64,000 nucleotides of DNA, taken from an uncultured Croceicoccus sp. (GTDB taxonomy: Bacteria > Pseudomonadota > Alphaproteobacteria > Sphingomonadales > Sphingomonadaceae). Location: positions 310,001 to 374,000 of the forward strand of contig NZ_CANMCP010000003.1 in NCBI RefSeq assembly GCF_947496385.1, given 5' to 3'. This document shows positions 41,494 through 51,115 of this stretch, piece by piece. The translations under genes were made by a program, and so were the position numbers. The notes under the pieces were generated by a model. It saw only the letters and a list, made by a program, of their open reading frames with translations. It was not told the origin of the DNA and ran no database searches. The first letter of the stretch is position 1. Every line of letters begins with the position of its first letter.

Positions 41494-42551
41494 GCATCAC
41501 CCCCTCCGCCGCCCGCCAAAGCTTCGAAGCCGAGGCGGCCAAGCGTATCCTCATCACCGACGGCGCCTTCGGCACGCAGATTCAGAACCGCAAGCTGGTC
41601 GAGGCGGATTACATGGGCGATCTCGCCCTTGCGAAGGATGCGAAGGGCAATAACGACATTCTCGCCCTCACCCGCCCCGACGTGCCCGAATCGATCCACC
41701 GCGCCTATTTCGAGGCGGGCGCCGACATCGCCTGCACCAATACGTTCAGCGCGAACACCATCAGCCAGGCCGATTACGCGGCGGAACACCTCGTCGACGA
41801 AATCAACCGGCAAAGCGCGATGCTGGCCCGCCGGGTCGCGGACGAATTCGCCGCCGCCGACGGGCGTCCGCGTTTCGTCGCCGGGGCGATCGGCCCGACG
41901 AACAAGACATTGTCCCTCTCCCCCGACGTCAACGACCCCGGTTTTCGGGAGATCGATTTCGACTATCTCACCGCGGTCTACGCGCAGCAGGTCGAGGCAT
42001 TGATCGACGGGGGCGCGGATTTCATCTTGATCGAGACGATCTTCGACACGTTGAACGCCAAGGCCGGGATCATGGCGGTGCGCGAGGTGGAGCGGAAACT
42101 GAACCGCGAAATCCCGATCATGCTGTCGATGACGCTGACCGATCTTTCGGGACGGAATCTTTCGGGCCATACGGTGGAGGCGTTCTGGTACGCGGTGCGC
42201 CATGCCCGGCCGCTCACCGTCGGGCTGAATTGCAGTTTCGGCGCGACGCAGCTTCGCCCGCATGTCAAAACGCTTTCGCAGATCGCCGATACGCTCATCA
42301 TGGTCTATCCCAATGCGGGCCTGCCGAACGAGCTTGGCGAATATGACGAGATGCCCGATACCACCGCCACCCTCGTCCGCGAATGGGCGGATGGCGGGCA
42401 GGTCAACGTGCTGGGCGGATGTTGCGGGTCCAGTCCCGAGCATATCGCCGCCATGGCGAAGGCGGTTGCCGGCCTGACGCCGCGCACACGCCCCACGCCC
42501 GAAACGAAAATGCGGCTTGCGGGCCTCGAACCCTTTGTGATGGCCGGTTGA
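41490..42551 (+). CDS. metH: Methionine synthase, homocysteine-binding subunit (MetH N-terminal half)
   Basis: 353 aa, ATG overlapping the metF stop. This is only the first module of classical MetH: ILITDGAFGTQIQ, NNDILALTRPDVPESIH, NTFSANTISQADY, and the three zinc-binding Cys in GLNCSFGA and VLGGCCGSSPEH. It activates homocysteine as a zinc thiolate. The pterin, B12 and reactivation modules are in the next gene, 18 nt downstream. Split MetH enzymes of this design are common in sphingomonads and relatives, so this is a natural gene split, not a frameshift. Confidence 0.95.
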   Translation: MSITPSAARQSFEAEAAKRILITDGAFGTQIQNRKLVEADYMGDLALAKDAKGNNDILALTRPDVPESIHRAYFEAGADIACTNTFSANTISQADYAAEHLVDEINRQSAMLARRVADEFAAADGRPRFVAGAIGPTNKTLSLSPDVNDPGFREIDFDYLTAVYAQQVEALIDGGADFILIETIFDTLNAKAGIMAVREVERKLNREIPIMLSMTLTDLSGRNLSGHTVEAFWYAVRHARPLTVGLNCSFGATQLRPHVKTLSQIADTLIMVYPNAGLPNELGEYDEMPDTTATLVREWADGGQVNVLGGCCGSSPEHIAAMAKAVAGLTPRTRPTPETKMRLAGLEPFVMAG

Positions 42552-42569
42552 GCCACGAGCGGAAAACAC

Positions 42570-45197
<2,628 letters not shown>

Positions 45198-45202
45198 ACC
45201 CA

Positions 45203-46984
45203 TTGCCGCATACGATTGACGATCCCCTTTCCCGATTGAAGGACGTCTTCGGCTTTTCCGCGTTTCGCGGGCGGCAGGAGGCGGTGGTGTCGCGCGTCCT
45301 GTCCGGGCAATCGACGCTGGCCGTCATGCCGACGGGTGCGGGCAAGTCGCTGACCTATCAATTGCCCGCGCTGATGCTGGAGGGGACATGCGTCGTGGTG
45401 AGCCCGCTCATCGCGCTCATGCATGATCAGCTGCGCAGCGCCGAAGCGGTGGGCATTCGGGCCGCCACGCTGACCAGTGCGGACGACAATCGCGCCGAAA
45501 CCATCGCGCGGTTTCGCGATGGCGCGCTCGACCTGCTTTATGTGGCGCCCGAACGCGCGAGCCAGCCCTATTTCCGCGACATGCTGCGCAGCGCACGCGT
45601 GTGCCTCTTTGCCATTGACGAGGCGCATTGCGTTTCGGAATGGGGCCATGATTTCCGGCCCGATTACCGCTTGCTGCGCCCGCTTCTGGACGAATTTGGC
45701 GATGTGCCGCGGCTTGCGCTGACCGCGACGGCGGACGAGCACACGCGGGAGGATATTCTCGCCCAGCTCGGCATTGCCGAGGATGGCATGATCGTCGCCG
45801 GCTTCGACCGGCCCAACATCCGCTATCACATTACGCCGCGCGACAGCCTGACGCGCCAGTTGCAGCAATTGCTGAACGCAGAGCCGGGACCGGGCATCGT
45901 CTATGCACCGACCCGCGCCGCGACCGAACGGCTCGCGCAATCGCTGGCCACGCCGGGGCGCGAGGTGCGCGCCTATCACGCCGGCATGCCGCCCGAGGTG
46001 CGCAGCCGCAACCAGGCCGCCTTCGTTGCGTCGGAAAACATGGTGATGTGCGCGACCGTCGCGTTCGGCATGGGCATCGACAAGCCCGACGTACGCTTCG
46101 TCGCCCATGCCGGTCTTCCCAAGAGCATCGAGGGATATTACCAGGAAACCGGGCGCGCGGGGCGCGACGGCGATCCGTCGACCGCGCATCTGTTCTGGGG
46201 CGCCGACGATTTCGCCCGCGCCAATCAACGCATCATGGAGGTGGACGAAACCCGCCGGCAAAGCGAGCGGGTGCGGCTGTCGGCCTTGGGCGCGCTGGTC
46301 GAAACGGGGGGGTGCCGCCGCGCGATCTTGCTGCGCCATTTCGGTGAAAACCCGGCGCAGCATTGCGGCAATTGCGACAATTGCCTGAACCCGCCCAAGT
46401 CGGTCGATGCGACGGTCACGGCACAGAAATACCTGTCCGCCGTGGCGCGCACGCGGCAAATGTATGGCGGCGGCTACATCGAAAGCGTGCTCACCGGACA
46501 GTCCAGCGACCGCAGCCGCCAGAACGCGCATGACACCCTGTCGGTCTTCGGCATTGTCGAGGGCGAGGAAGCCGCGCTCCTGAAACCGGTGCAGCGCGCG
46601 TTGCAGGTGCGCGGCGCGCTGTTGCCGACCGAGCATGGCGGGCTGATGCTCGGCCCCGATGCAAGGCCGTTTTTGAAAGGGGAGCAGACGCTCGAAATCG
46701 TGCTGCCGCCCAAGCGGGAGCGGGGCCGCCGGGCGCGCGGCGCAGGGCAGGCGTTGAACCCGGTGGGCGATCCGCTGTTCGACGAATTGCGCACTCTGCG
46801 CCGCGAACTGGCCGAGGAGGCGGGCGTGCCGCCCTATGTGGTGTTCCACGATTCGGTGCTGCGCGACATGGCCGGGCTGAAACCCGCCAATCGGGGCGAA
46901 CTGTCGCAATTGCCGGGCGTGGGCGCGAAAAAGCTCGACGCCTATGGCACCGCCTTTCTCAACGTGATCCGCCGGTTCGCGTAA
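45203..46984 (+). CDS. recQ: ATP-dependent DNA helicase RecQ
   Basis: 593 aa from a TTG at 45203, 5 nt after the metH stop; no ATG precedes the first helicase motif. Motif 0 FRGRQEAVV, Walker A MPTGAGKSLTYQLPAL, DEAH box AIDEAHCVSEWGHDFRPDY, and motif VI (YYQETGRAGRDG) are all present. The RQC zinc site is seen in HCGNCDNC, and a C-terminal HRDC domain ends LPGVGAKKLDAYG. A 3'-5' helicase in recombination-dependent repair. Its placement at the end of the methionine operon suggests read-through expression; a functional link is not implied. It converges with ribA, 6 nt apart. Confidence 0.97.
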   Translation: MPHTIDDPLSRLKDVFGFSAFRGRQEAVVSRVLSGQSTLAVMPTGAGKSLTYQLPALMLEGTCVVVSPLIALMHDQLRSAEAVGIRAATLTSADDNRAETIARFRDGALDLLYVAPERASQPYFRDMLRSARVCLFAIDEAHCVSEWGHDFRPDYRLLRPLLDEFGDVPRLALTATADEHTREDILAQLGIAEDGMIVAGFDRPNIRYHITPRDSLTRQLQQLLNAEPGPGIVYAPTRAATERLAQSLATPGREVRAYHAGMPPEVRSRNQAAFVASENMVMCATVAFGMGIDKPDVRFVAHAGLPKSIEGYYQETGRAGRDGDPSTAHLFWGADDFARANQRIMEVDETRRQSERVRLSALGALVETGGCRRAILLRHFGENPAQHCGNCDNCLNPPKSVDATVTAQKYLSAVARTRQMYGGGYIESVLTGQSSDRSRQNAHDTLSVFGIVEGEEAALLKPVQRALQVRGALLPTEHGGLMLGPDARPFLKGEQTLEIVLPPKRERGRRARGAGQALNPVGDPLFDELRTLRRELAEEAGVPPYVVFHDSVLRDMAGLKPANRGELSQLPGVGAKKLDAYGTAFLNVIRRFA

Positions 46985-46990
46985 ACCGGC

Positions 46991-48070
46991 CTAGCGCAGC
47001 AGGTGCCCCGTCCGGTCGCGCTTCGTATCGAGATAGCGGGCATTGTGCGGATTGGCGGGCAGTTGGTGCGGCACGCGTTCGGTGACGGTCACGCCGACCT
47101 CCTCCAATGCCGCGACCTTGGCCGGATTGTTCGTCATCAAGCGCACCGTATCGACGTTTAAAAGATGCAGCATGCGCGCCGCGACCGGAAAATCGCGGGC
47201 CTCCGTCGGCAGGCCCAGCCGGTTGTTCGCATCGACCGTATCGAACCCCTGATCCTGAAGCCGATAGGCGCGCAGCTTGTTGATCAGCCCGATGCCGCGC
47301 CCTTCCTGCCGCAGGTATAGCAGAATGCCCCAGCCGCCCTTTTCCGCCTCCTCCGCCATGGCGGCCAGCGACGCATCGAGCTGCGGCCCGCAATCGCATT
47401 TGAGGCTTCCGAGCACATCGCCGGTCAGGCATTCGGAATGCAGGCGGACGAGCGGCACGCGCCTATCCCCCTGCCGCCCGATGACGAGCGCGACATGTTC
47501 GCGCAGGTCGTCCGGGGCGCGAAAGGCGACGATCTCGGCATGGTCCGCCGCCTCGGTCGGCAAGGCGGCGCGGGCCTGCACGGTGAGCCGGGCGCTGTCC
47601 TGAAACTGCGCGAGATCGGCGAGCGACACGGGCACGGCCTCTTCGCAGATGTCTTCGCCCGGGATCGCGGGATCCACCATGAAGGCCGGAAGCAAGCCCG
47701 CGATCCGCGCCAGCGTCATCGCCGCGACCGCGATCTCCTCCCAATCCAGAGGCTGCGCCCGAAACGGTCCGGCCAGCGGATTGGCGAGGTCGCGCGCCGG
47801 GTCGGCCAGCTCACGCGCATTGCGCAGCGCGAACGGTTCCGCCGCACGGATGAGTGCGGGCGCATCGGGCGCCGCCGCGTCCTTCTGATTCGCGAGTTTC
47901 AACGTCACCGCCCGCGCCGCAGAGATCAGCAGCAGCCGGGAGGTCGCCCCCGCATCATAGCCGGTTTCGGCCGGCAGCAGCGTGACCCTGTCCTCGATCC
48001 GGATCGGCCAGCCGTGGCGCAATGCGTCGATCGCCTGCCCCGCCCGCCGGGATGACGCGGTGCCGTTCAT
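46991..48070 (-). CDS. ribA: GTP cyclohydrolase II with N-terminal extension
   Basis: 359 aa. The last 200 residues are canonical RibA: LVRLHSECLTGDVLGSLKCDCG with the three zinc Cys, LLYLRQEGRGIGLINKLRAY, and LMTNNPAKVAALEEVGV. It opens GTP to the first riboflavin precursor, releasing formate and pyrophosphate. The extra 150 or so N-terminal residues have no motif of the RibB synthase and look like a degenerate or separate domain; similar long forms occur in alphaproteobacteria. It follows xth by 11 nt, so it is likely co-transcribed, away from other rib genes. Confidence 0.94.
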   Translation of the reverse strand: MNGTASSRRAGQAIDALRHGWPIRIEDRVTLLPAETGYDAGATSRLLLISAARAVTLKLANQKDAAAPDAPALIRAAEPFALRNARELADPARDLANPLAGPFRAQPLDWEEIAVAAMTLARIAGLLPAFMVDPAIPGEDICEEAVPVSLADLAQFQDSARLTVQARAALPTEAADHAEIVAFRAPDDLREHVALVIGRQGDRRVPLVRLHSECLTGDVLGSLKCDCGPQLDASLAAMAEEAEKGGWGILLYLRQEGRGIGLINKLRAYRLQDQGFDTVDANNRLGLPTEARDFPVAARMLHLLNVDTVRLMTNNPAKVAALEEVGVTVTERVPHQLPANPHNARYLDTKRDRTGHLLR

Positions 48071-48081
48071 GGTTCAGGCTC

Positions 48082-48876
48082 TCACAATTCGAAGCGGGTG
48101 ACGAGCGGGATATGATCCGACGGCCGTTCCCAGTCCCGGCAGGCCAAGTGAACCTCGTGCCCGGTCGCCTGCTTCGCGAGTTCGGGCGACGCCCACATAT
48201 GGTCGAGTCGCCGACCCCGGTTCGATTTTTTCCAGTCGCGGTTGCGATAGGACCACCAGCTGTAGCTTTTTTCATCGTGCGGCACATGTTCGCGCCCGAT
48301 ATCGACCCATCCATGCGCATCCTTGAACCGGGCCAGCGCCTCGCGCTCAACCGGGGTGTGCGACACGACCTTCTGCAGCGACTTGCTGCTCCACACGTCA
48401 TGTTCGAGCGGCGCGATATTGAAATCGCCGACGATCATGCTCGGCCGATCGACCGTTTCGGCCCAGCGCGCCATGCGTTCGAGGAAATCGAGCTTCTGCC
48501 CGAACTTGTCGTTCACCGCCCGGTCGGGGACATCGCCGCCCGCCGGGATATAGACGTTTTCGAGCAGCATCCCCTTTGCCGCGCCGCCGACCTCCACGCC
48601 GACATGGCGCGCCTCGCCATTGTCCTGCCAGTCGTGGCGCGACAATTCGCGCAAGGGCAGGCGGCTGATCGTGGCGACGCCGTGATAGCCCTTCTGACCA
48701 TGCACGGCGCGGTGGGTATAGCCCAATTCCTCGAACGGGGCGTGCGGGAAGAGATTTTCGGCGACCTTGATCTCCTGAAGACACAGCACGTCGGGCTGCT
48801 CTTCCTTCAGGAAACGGGTGACCTGGTCGATGCGAAGGCGCACCGAATTGATGTTCCATGTGGCGATCTTTACCAT
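48082..48876 (-). CDS. xthA: Exodeoxyribonuclease III
   Basis: 264 aa from the ATG at 48876; the frame is open upstream, but family similarity begins at MVKIATWNINSVR. Active-site motifs of the EEP superfamily are complete: ATWNIN (Asn), CLQEIKV (Glu), VYIPAGG (Tyr), VGDFNIAP (Asp, Asn), GRRLDHMW (Asp), PSDHIPL (Asp, His). It acts as an AP endonuclease and 3'-5' exonuclease in base excision repair. It is separated from lolA by a terminator and a possible small RNA, and leads into ribA. Confidence 0.96.
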   Translation of the reverse strand: MVKIATWNINSVRLRIDQVTRFLKEEQPDVLCLQEIKVAENLFPHAPFEELGYTHRAVHGQKGYHGVATISRLPLRELSRHDWQDNGEARHVGVEVGGAAKGMLLENVYIPAGGDVPDRAVNDKFGQKLDFLERMARWAETVDRPSMIVGDFNIAPLEHDVWSSKSLQKVVSHTPVEREALARFKDAHGWVDIGREHVPHDEKSYSWWSYRNRDWKKSNRGRRLDHMWASPELAKQATGHEVHLACRDWERPSDHIPLVTRFEL

Positions 48877-48943
48877 GCGCACGGCCATAGGGCGGTCGCG
48901 CGCAATGTCCAGTTCACAGGGCCGCACATCGCCCGGAAACAGC

Positions 48944-48980
48944 AAAAAACCCTCGTCCCGGGGGCAATGGGACGAGGGTT
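48944..48980 (-). terminator. Strong intrinsic terminator between lolA and xth
   Basis: A perfect 12-bp stem (48948-48959 with 48969-48980) and 9-nt loop; on the minus strand six T residues (48949-48944) start within the base of the stem. It ends whatever is transcribed from the lolA side, 68 nt before the xth start. Confidence 0.85.
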
Positions 48981-49070
48981 CCTTTTCGCGTTCGTCACGC
49001 TTTGCCAAGACGATCCGGCGGACCTGGGCAACAGGGGGGAAACCCGGTGGACCGCCCGTCTTGTCTTTGC
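48944..49070 (-). ncRNA. Candidate structured small RNA or long lolA 3' UTR
   Basis: The 295-nt gap between lolA and xth holds no gene but folds well on the minus strand. A long imperfect hairpin pairs CGTCTTG (49057-49063) with CAAGACG (49006-49012) and then CCGCC (49052-49056) with GGCGG (49017-49021). A small GCGT/ACGC stem follows, then the strong terminator. The direct repeat GGCAAAG flanks the long hairpin. No convincing promoter is seen, so the RNA could be made by processing of the lolA transcript, or the region could be an attenuator before xth. The 5' boundary is a guess. Confidence 0.4.
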
Positions 49071-49171
49071 CGTTCTAGGGGGAATTCGCTGTCGGATTGC
49101 TGAACAAAAATTCCGATCTTTTCGGCCCGGCGCCAGCGAGACACGGATTGTCGCCGTTTCCGGACCTATTT

Positions 49172-49834
49172 TTAACGGCCCCGGCGCGCGGCGGGGGTGA
49201 CGTCCTTGTACCGGAACATCGAATCGCTGACCGCCATGCCGTAACGGTGATTGTCGAGAAACACCTTGGTCACGTTGTTCTGCGCATCGACCGCGACCCA
49301 GCTGGCGAGTTCCATGCCGCCCGGCGCGCCCGACTTCTTGCGAAAGATCAGCGTGATCGCGCCATATTCGGGGTGCTTGGGATCCTTCACTTTGACGCTG
49401 GTGACGTTGGGATTGCCGCTCGGCATGATCTGCCCGTAACGCGCGACGTCCTTGCCGGGATCGAGCAGCGCGCCGAGCGGGCTGTTGGCGACGGGCCACA
49501 CCTGCTTCTGGCGAACTTCGTAATCGAGCATGGTCAGACGCGAACCGTCCGACACGATCAGCATGGGGACGCCCTTCTGATACTGAAACCGGATCTTACC
49601 CGGTCGTTTCAGGGTCATCGTCCCGCCGACGCTCTGTCCGCCGCGGCCCACCTGCGTGAAATCGGCCTGCATCGTCTGTATCGCGCGCAGGGCCGACACC
49701 GCCCGGTCGAGATCGCCGGTCGCAGCGACCGCGGGGGTCACGGCAACCGTCATCGCGGCGGGCACCGAAAGCATGAGAGCGCCCGCACCCATGGCACGAG
49801 CGATCCCGGAAAGTTTTGTTTTCATGGTCATCAT
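49172..49834 (-). CDS. lolA: Outer-membrane lipoprotein carrier protein LolA
   Basis: 220 aa from the ATG at 49834; ATGs at 49831 and 49825 are alternatives. The signal peptide ends near VTPAVAA, so the protein is periplasmic. MQADFTQVGRGG (core LolA motif MQADFTQ), GTMTLKRPGKIRFQY and LIVSDGSRLTMLDYE are typical of the lipoprotein-binding half-barrel, and the end VFLDNHRYGMAVSDSMFRY fits. It ferries lipoproteins from the LolCDE transporter to the outer membrane; several predicted lipoproteins in this window would be clients. It lies between rpmG and xth on the minus strand. Confidence 0.94.
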   Translation of the reverse strand: MMTMKTKLSGIARAMGAGALMLSVPAAMTVAVTPAVAATGDLDRAVSALRAIQTMQADFTQVGRGGQSVGGTMTLKRPGKIRFQYQKGVPMLIVSDGSRLTMLDYEVRQKQVWPVANSPLGALLDPGKDVARYGQIMPSGNPNVTSVKVKDPKHPEYGAITLIFRKKSGAPGGMELASWVAVDAQNNVTKVFLDNHRYGMAVSDSMFRYKDVTPAARRGR

Positions 49835-49898
49835 ATCGGTCTTTTCACATTGCGGCATTGAACGCGCCGTGAACCGAAAACCATGCCGAGGACATGCG

Positions 49899-49919
49899 TT
49901 CCCGCAACTATTGCGGGAA
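49899..49919 (-). terminator. Hairpin after rpmG, probable terminator without T run
   Basis: TTCCCGCAA/TTGCGGGAA, a perfect 9-bp stem with a CTA loop, begins 8 nt after the rpmG stop. No T tract follows, so it may stabilise the mRNA end or work with Rho. Confidence 0.5.
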
Positions 49920-49927
49920 AGCCGCGA

Positions 49928-50095
49928 TCACTTGATCTTGGCTTCCTTGAACTCGACATGCTTGCGCACGACCGGGTCATACTTACGCTGAACCATCTTT
50001 TCGGTCATGTTGCGCGGGTTTTTCTTCGTGACGTAGAAAAAGCCGGTGTCGGCGGTGGAAACCAGCCGGATCTTGACGGTTGCGGGCTTCGCCAT
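49928..50095 (-). CDS. rpmG: Ribosomal protein bL33
   Basis: 55 aa, start ATG at 50095 with AGGA eight nt upstream. The chain begins [18 protein letters not shown], continues with [11 protein letters not shown] and ends VEFKEAKIK, an unmistakable L33 of normal length. It lacks the CxxC pairs of zinc-binding L33, so it is the zinc-independent form. It sits in the large ribosomal subunit near the E site. Single gene, with a hairpin immediately after its stop. Upstream 185 nt hold no gene. Confidence 0.97.
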   Translation of the reverse strand: MAKPATVKIRLVSTADTGFFYVTKKNPRNMTEKMVQRKYDPVVRKHVEFKEAKIK

Positions 50096-50281
50096 GGCGC
50101 TATCCTAAAAATTGCTTCGCGCGCCGGTCAGTCCGGATACGCTCAGTTTCGGTCTTCGATAAATGTCCCGCCATCCGATTCGCGCCGGATAAAGCAGGCG
50201 AGGCGGCACTGTATCTCAGCGCCGCCCCGAATGCCTGCGCCTTTGCGGCAGGCCGGTCGATAAGTCAAGCTTTGGTAAGGC

Positions 50282-50596
50282 TCAACGCCCGCGGCGCAGC
50301 AGCCAGGTCAGCAATCCGCCGATCACGGCCACCCCGCCGAGCCCGCCATAGAGCGCGCCCTTGCGCTGCGTCCGCAATTCGGCGAGCGCCGATTCGTCGA
50401 GGAAAAAGCCGCCGCCGGATCCGCGAATCACACCCTGCGCGCGCAGGCGGTCGAAACGGTCGGCCTCGACCGGGTCGGCCGGCACGATATCGACGGCGGT
50501 GGCAGGGTTGGTCGCGCCCATCGAGCGAAACCGTCCGACGACGACATCTTCCATGTCGCGCTTGCCGGTGGCGATCTGGGCGGGGGTAGTGGTCAT
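50282..50596 (-). CDS. Small protein with C-terminal membrane anchor, unknown function
   Basis: 104 aa. The soluble part (about 1-80) is mixed charge, with GFFLDESALAELRTQRKG before the single C-terminal hydrophobic helix (ALYGGLGGVAVIGGLLTWLL) and a final RRGR. A tail-anchored topology with the bulk in the cytosol is expected. The segment DRFDRLRAQGVIRGSGGGFFLD reads like a small winged-helix fragment (a leucine-arginine helix, then a glycine turn and beta hairpin), but I do not recognise a family. It stands alone between rpmG and the YeaQ-like gene. Confidence 0.65.
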   Translation of the reverse strand: MTTTPAQIATGKRDMEDVVVGRFRSMGATNPATAVDIVPADPVEADRFDRLRAQGVIRGSGGGFFLDESALAELRTQRKGALYGGLGGVAVIGGLLTWLLRRGR

Positions 50597-50692
50597 GGGA
50601 CAGGCTCCGGGAAAAATGGGCAGATGGGCTTTGCCTCTATAGCGCGGGCGCGGCGTTTCGGTTCCTGATCCACCCGCGCCGGATCGTGCAGC

Positions 50693-50944
50693 TCATGCCG
50701 GATGGTGGCGAAAGATGCACACCGTCGACAACAGCACCAGCGCCCCGACCACGGCCAGAAGCAGGGTCGCCGCGGTCAACCGCGTGACGATGTCCGGCCC
50801 GGCGAACAGCAGGGCGGGAATCAATGCACCCGATACGCCCACCACCATGTTGAGGGCGGCGTCCTGACTGGCGCCGGTGCGCACGACGATGCTGGCGAGC
50901 CAGCCGAGAATGGCACCGACAATGATCACGATTATGATACCCAT
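50693..50944 (-). CDS. GlsB/YeaQ/YmgE-family stress-associated membrane protein
   Basis: 83 aa, three hydrophobic helices with the family's Gly-rich packing: GAILGWLASIVVRTG, NMVVGVSGALIPALLF and a final helix. It is an inner-membrane protein of unknown mechanism; relatives are often induced by general or envelope stress. Consistent with that, a GGAAC-N17-GGTT element resembling an EcfG sigma promoter lies 35-60 nt upstream on the same strand. A monocistronic unit, since the M13 peptidase transcript upstream ends in its own terminator. Confidence 0.88.
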   Translation of the reverse strand: MGIIIVIIVGAILGWLASIVVRTGASQDAALNMVVGVSGALIPALLFAGPDIVTRLTAATLLLAVVGALVLLSTVCIFRHHPA

Positions 50945-50978
50945 CGTCGTTTCTTTCGATTGTATGTTCGTCTCCTAC

Positions 50979-51004
50979 AACCGGGCAAGGGGTGCCATGG
51001 TTCC
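50979..51004 (-). promoter_or_regulatory. Putative EcfG-dependent stress promoter of the YeaQ-like gene
   Basis: On the minus strand GGAAC (51004-51000), a 17-nt spacer and GGTT (50982-50979). This fits the alphaproteobacterial EcfG consensus (GGAAC, 16-17 nt, CGTT) with one mismatch. Transcription would start about 25-30 nt before the ATG. Confidence 0.55.
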
Positions 51005-51026
51005 GACGGGCGTGATTCCACACCAC

Positions 51027-51062
51027 GACAAAACGCCGCCCGGCGCGAACCGGACGGCGTTT
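51027..51062 (-). terminator. Intrinsic terminator of the M13 peptidase gene
   Basis: An outer 8-bp stem AAACGCCG/CGGCGTTT (51031-51038 and 51055-51062), one mismatch, an inner CCGG/CCGG and a 6-nt loop; on the minus strand the stem ends in TTTT. It lies 54 nt after the peptidase stop. Confidence 0.7.
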
Positions 51063-51115
51063 GCAAATGTCCGCCAAAAGGCGCACGTTTGACGACGCGC
51101 GCGCCCAACCGCGGA

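Noticed and set aside
50268-50273. TTGACT on the minus strand upstream of rpmG as its promoter
   Set aside because: No acceptable -10 is found 16-18 nt downstream, so the match is probably chance.
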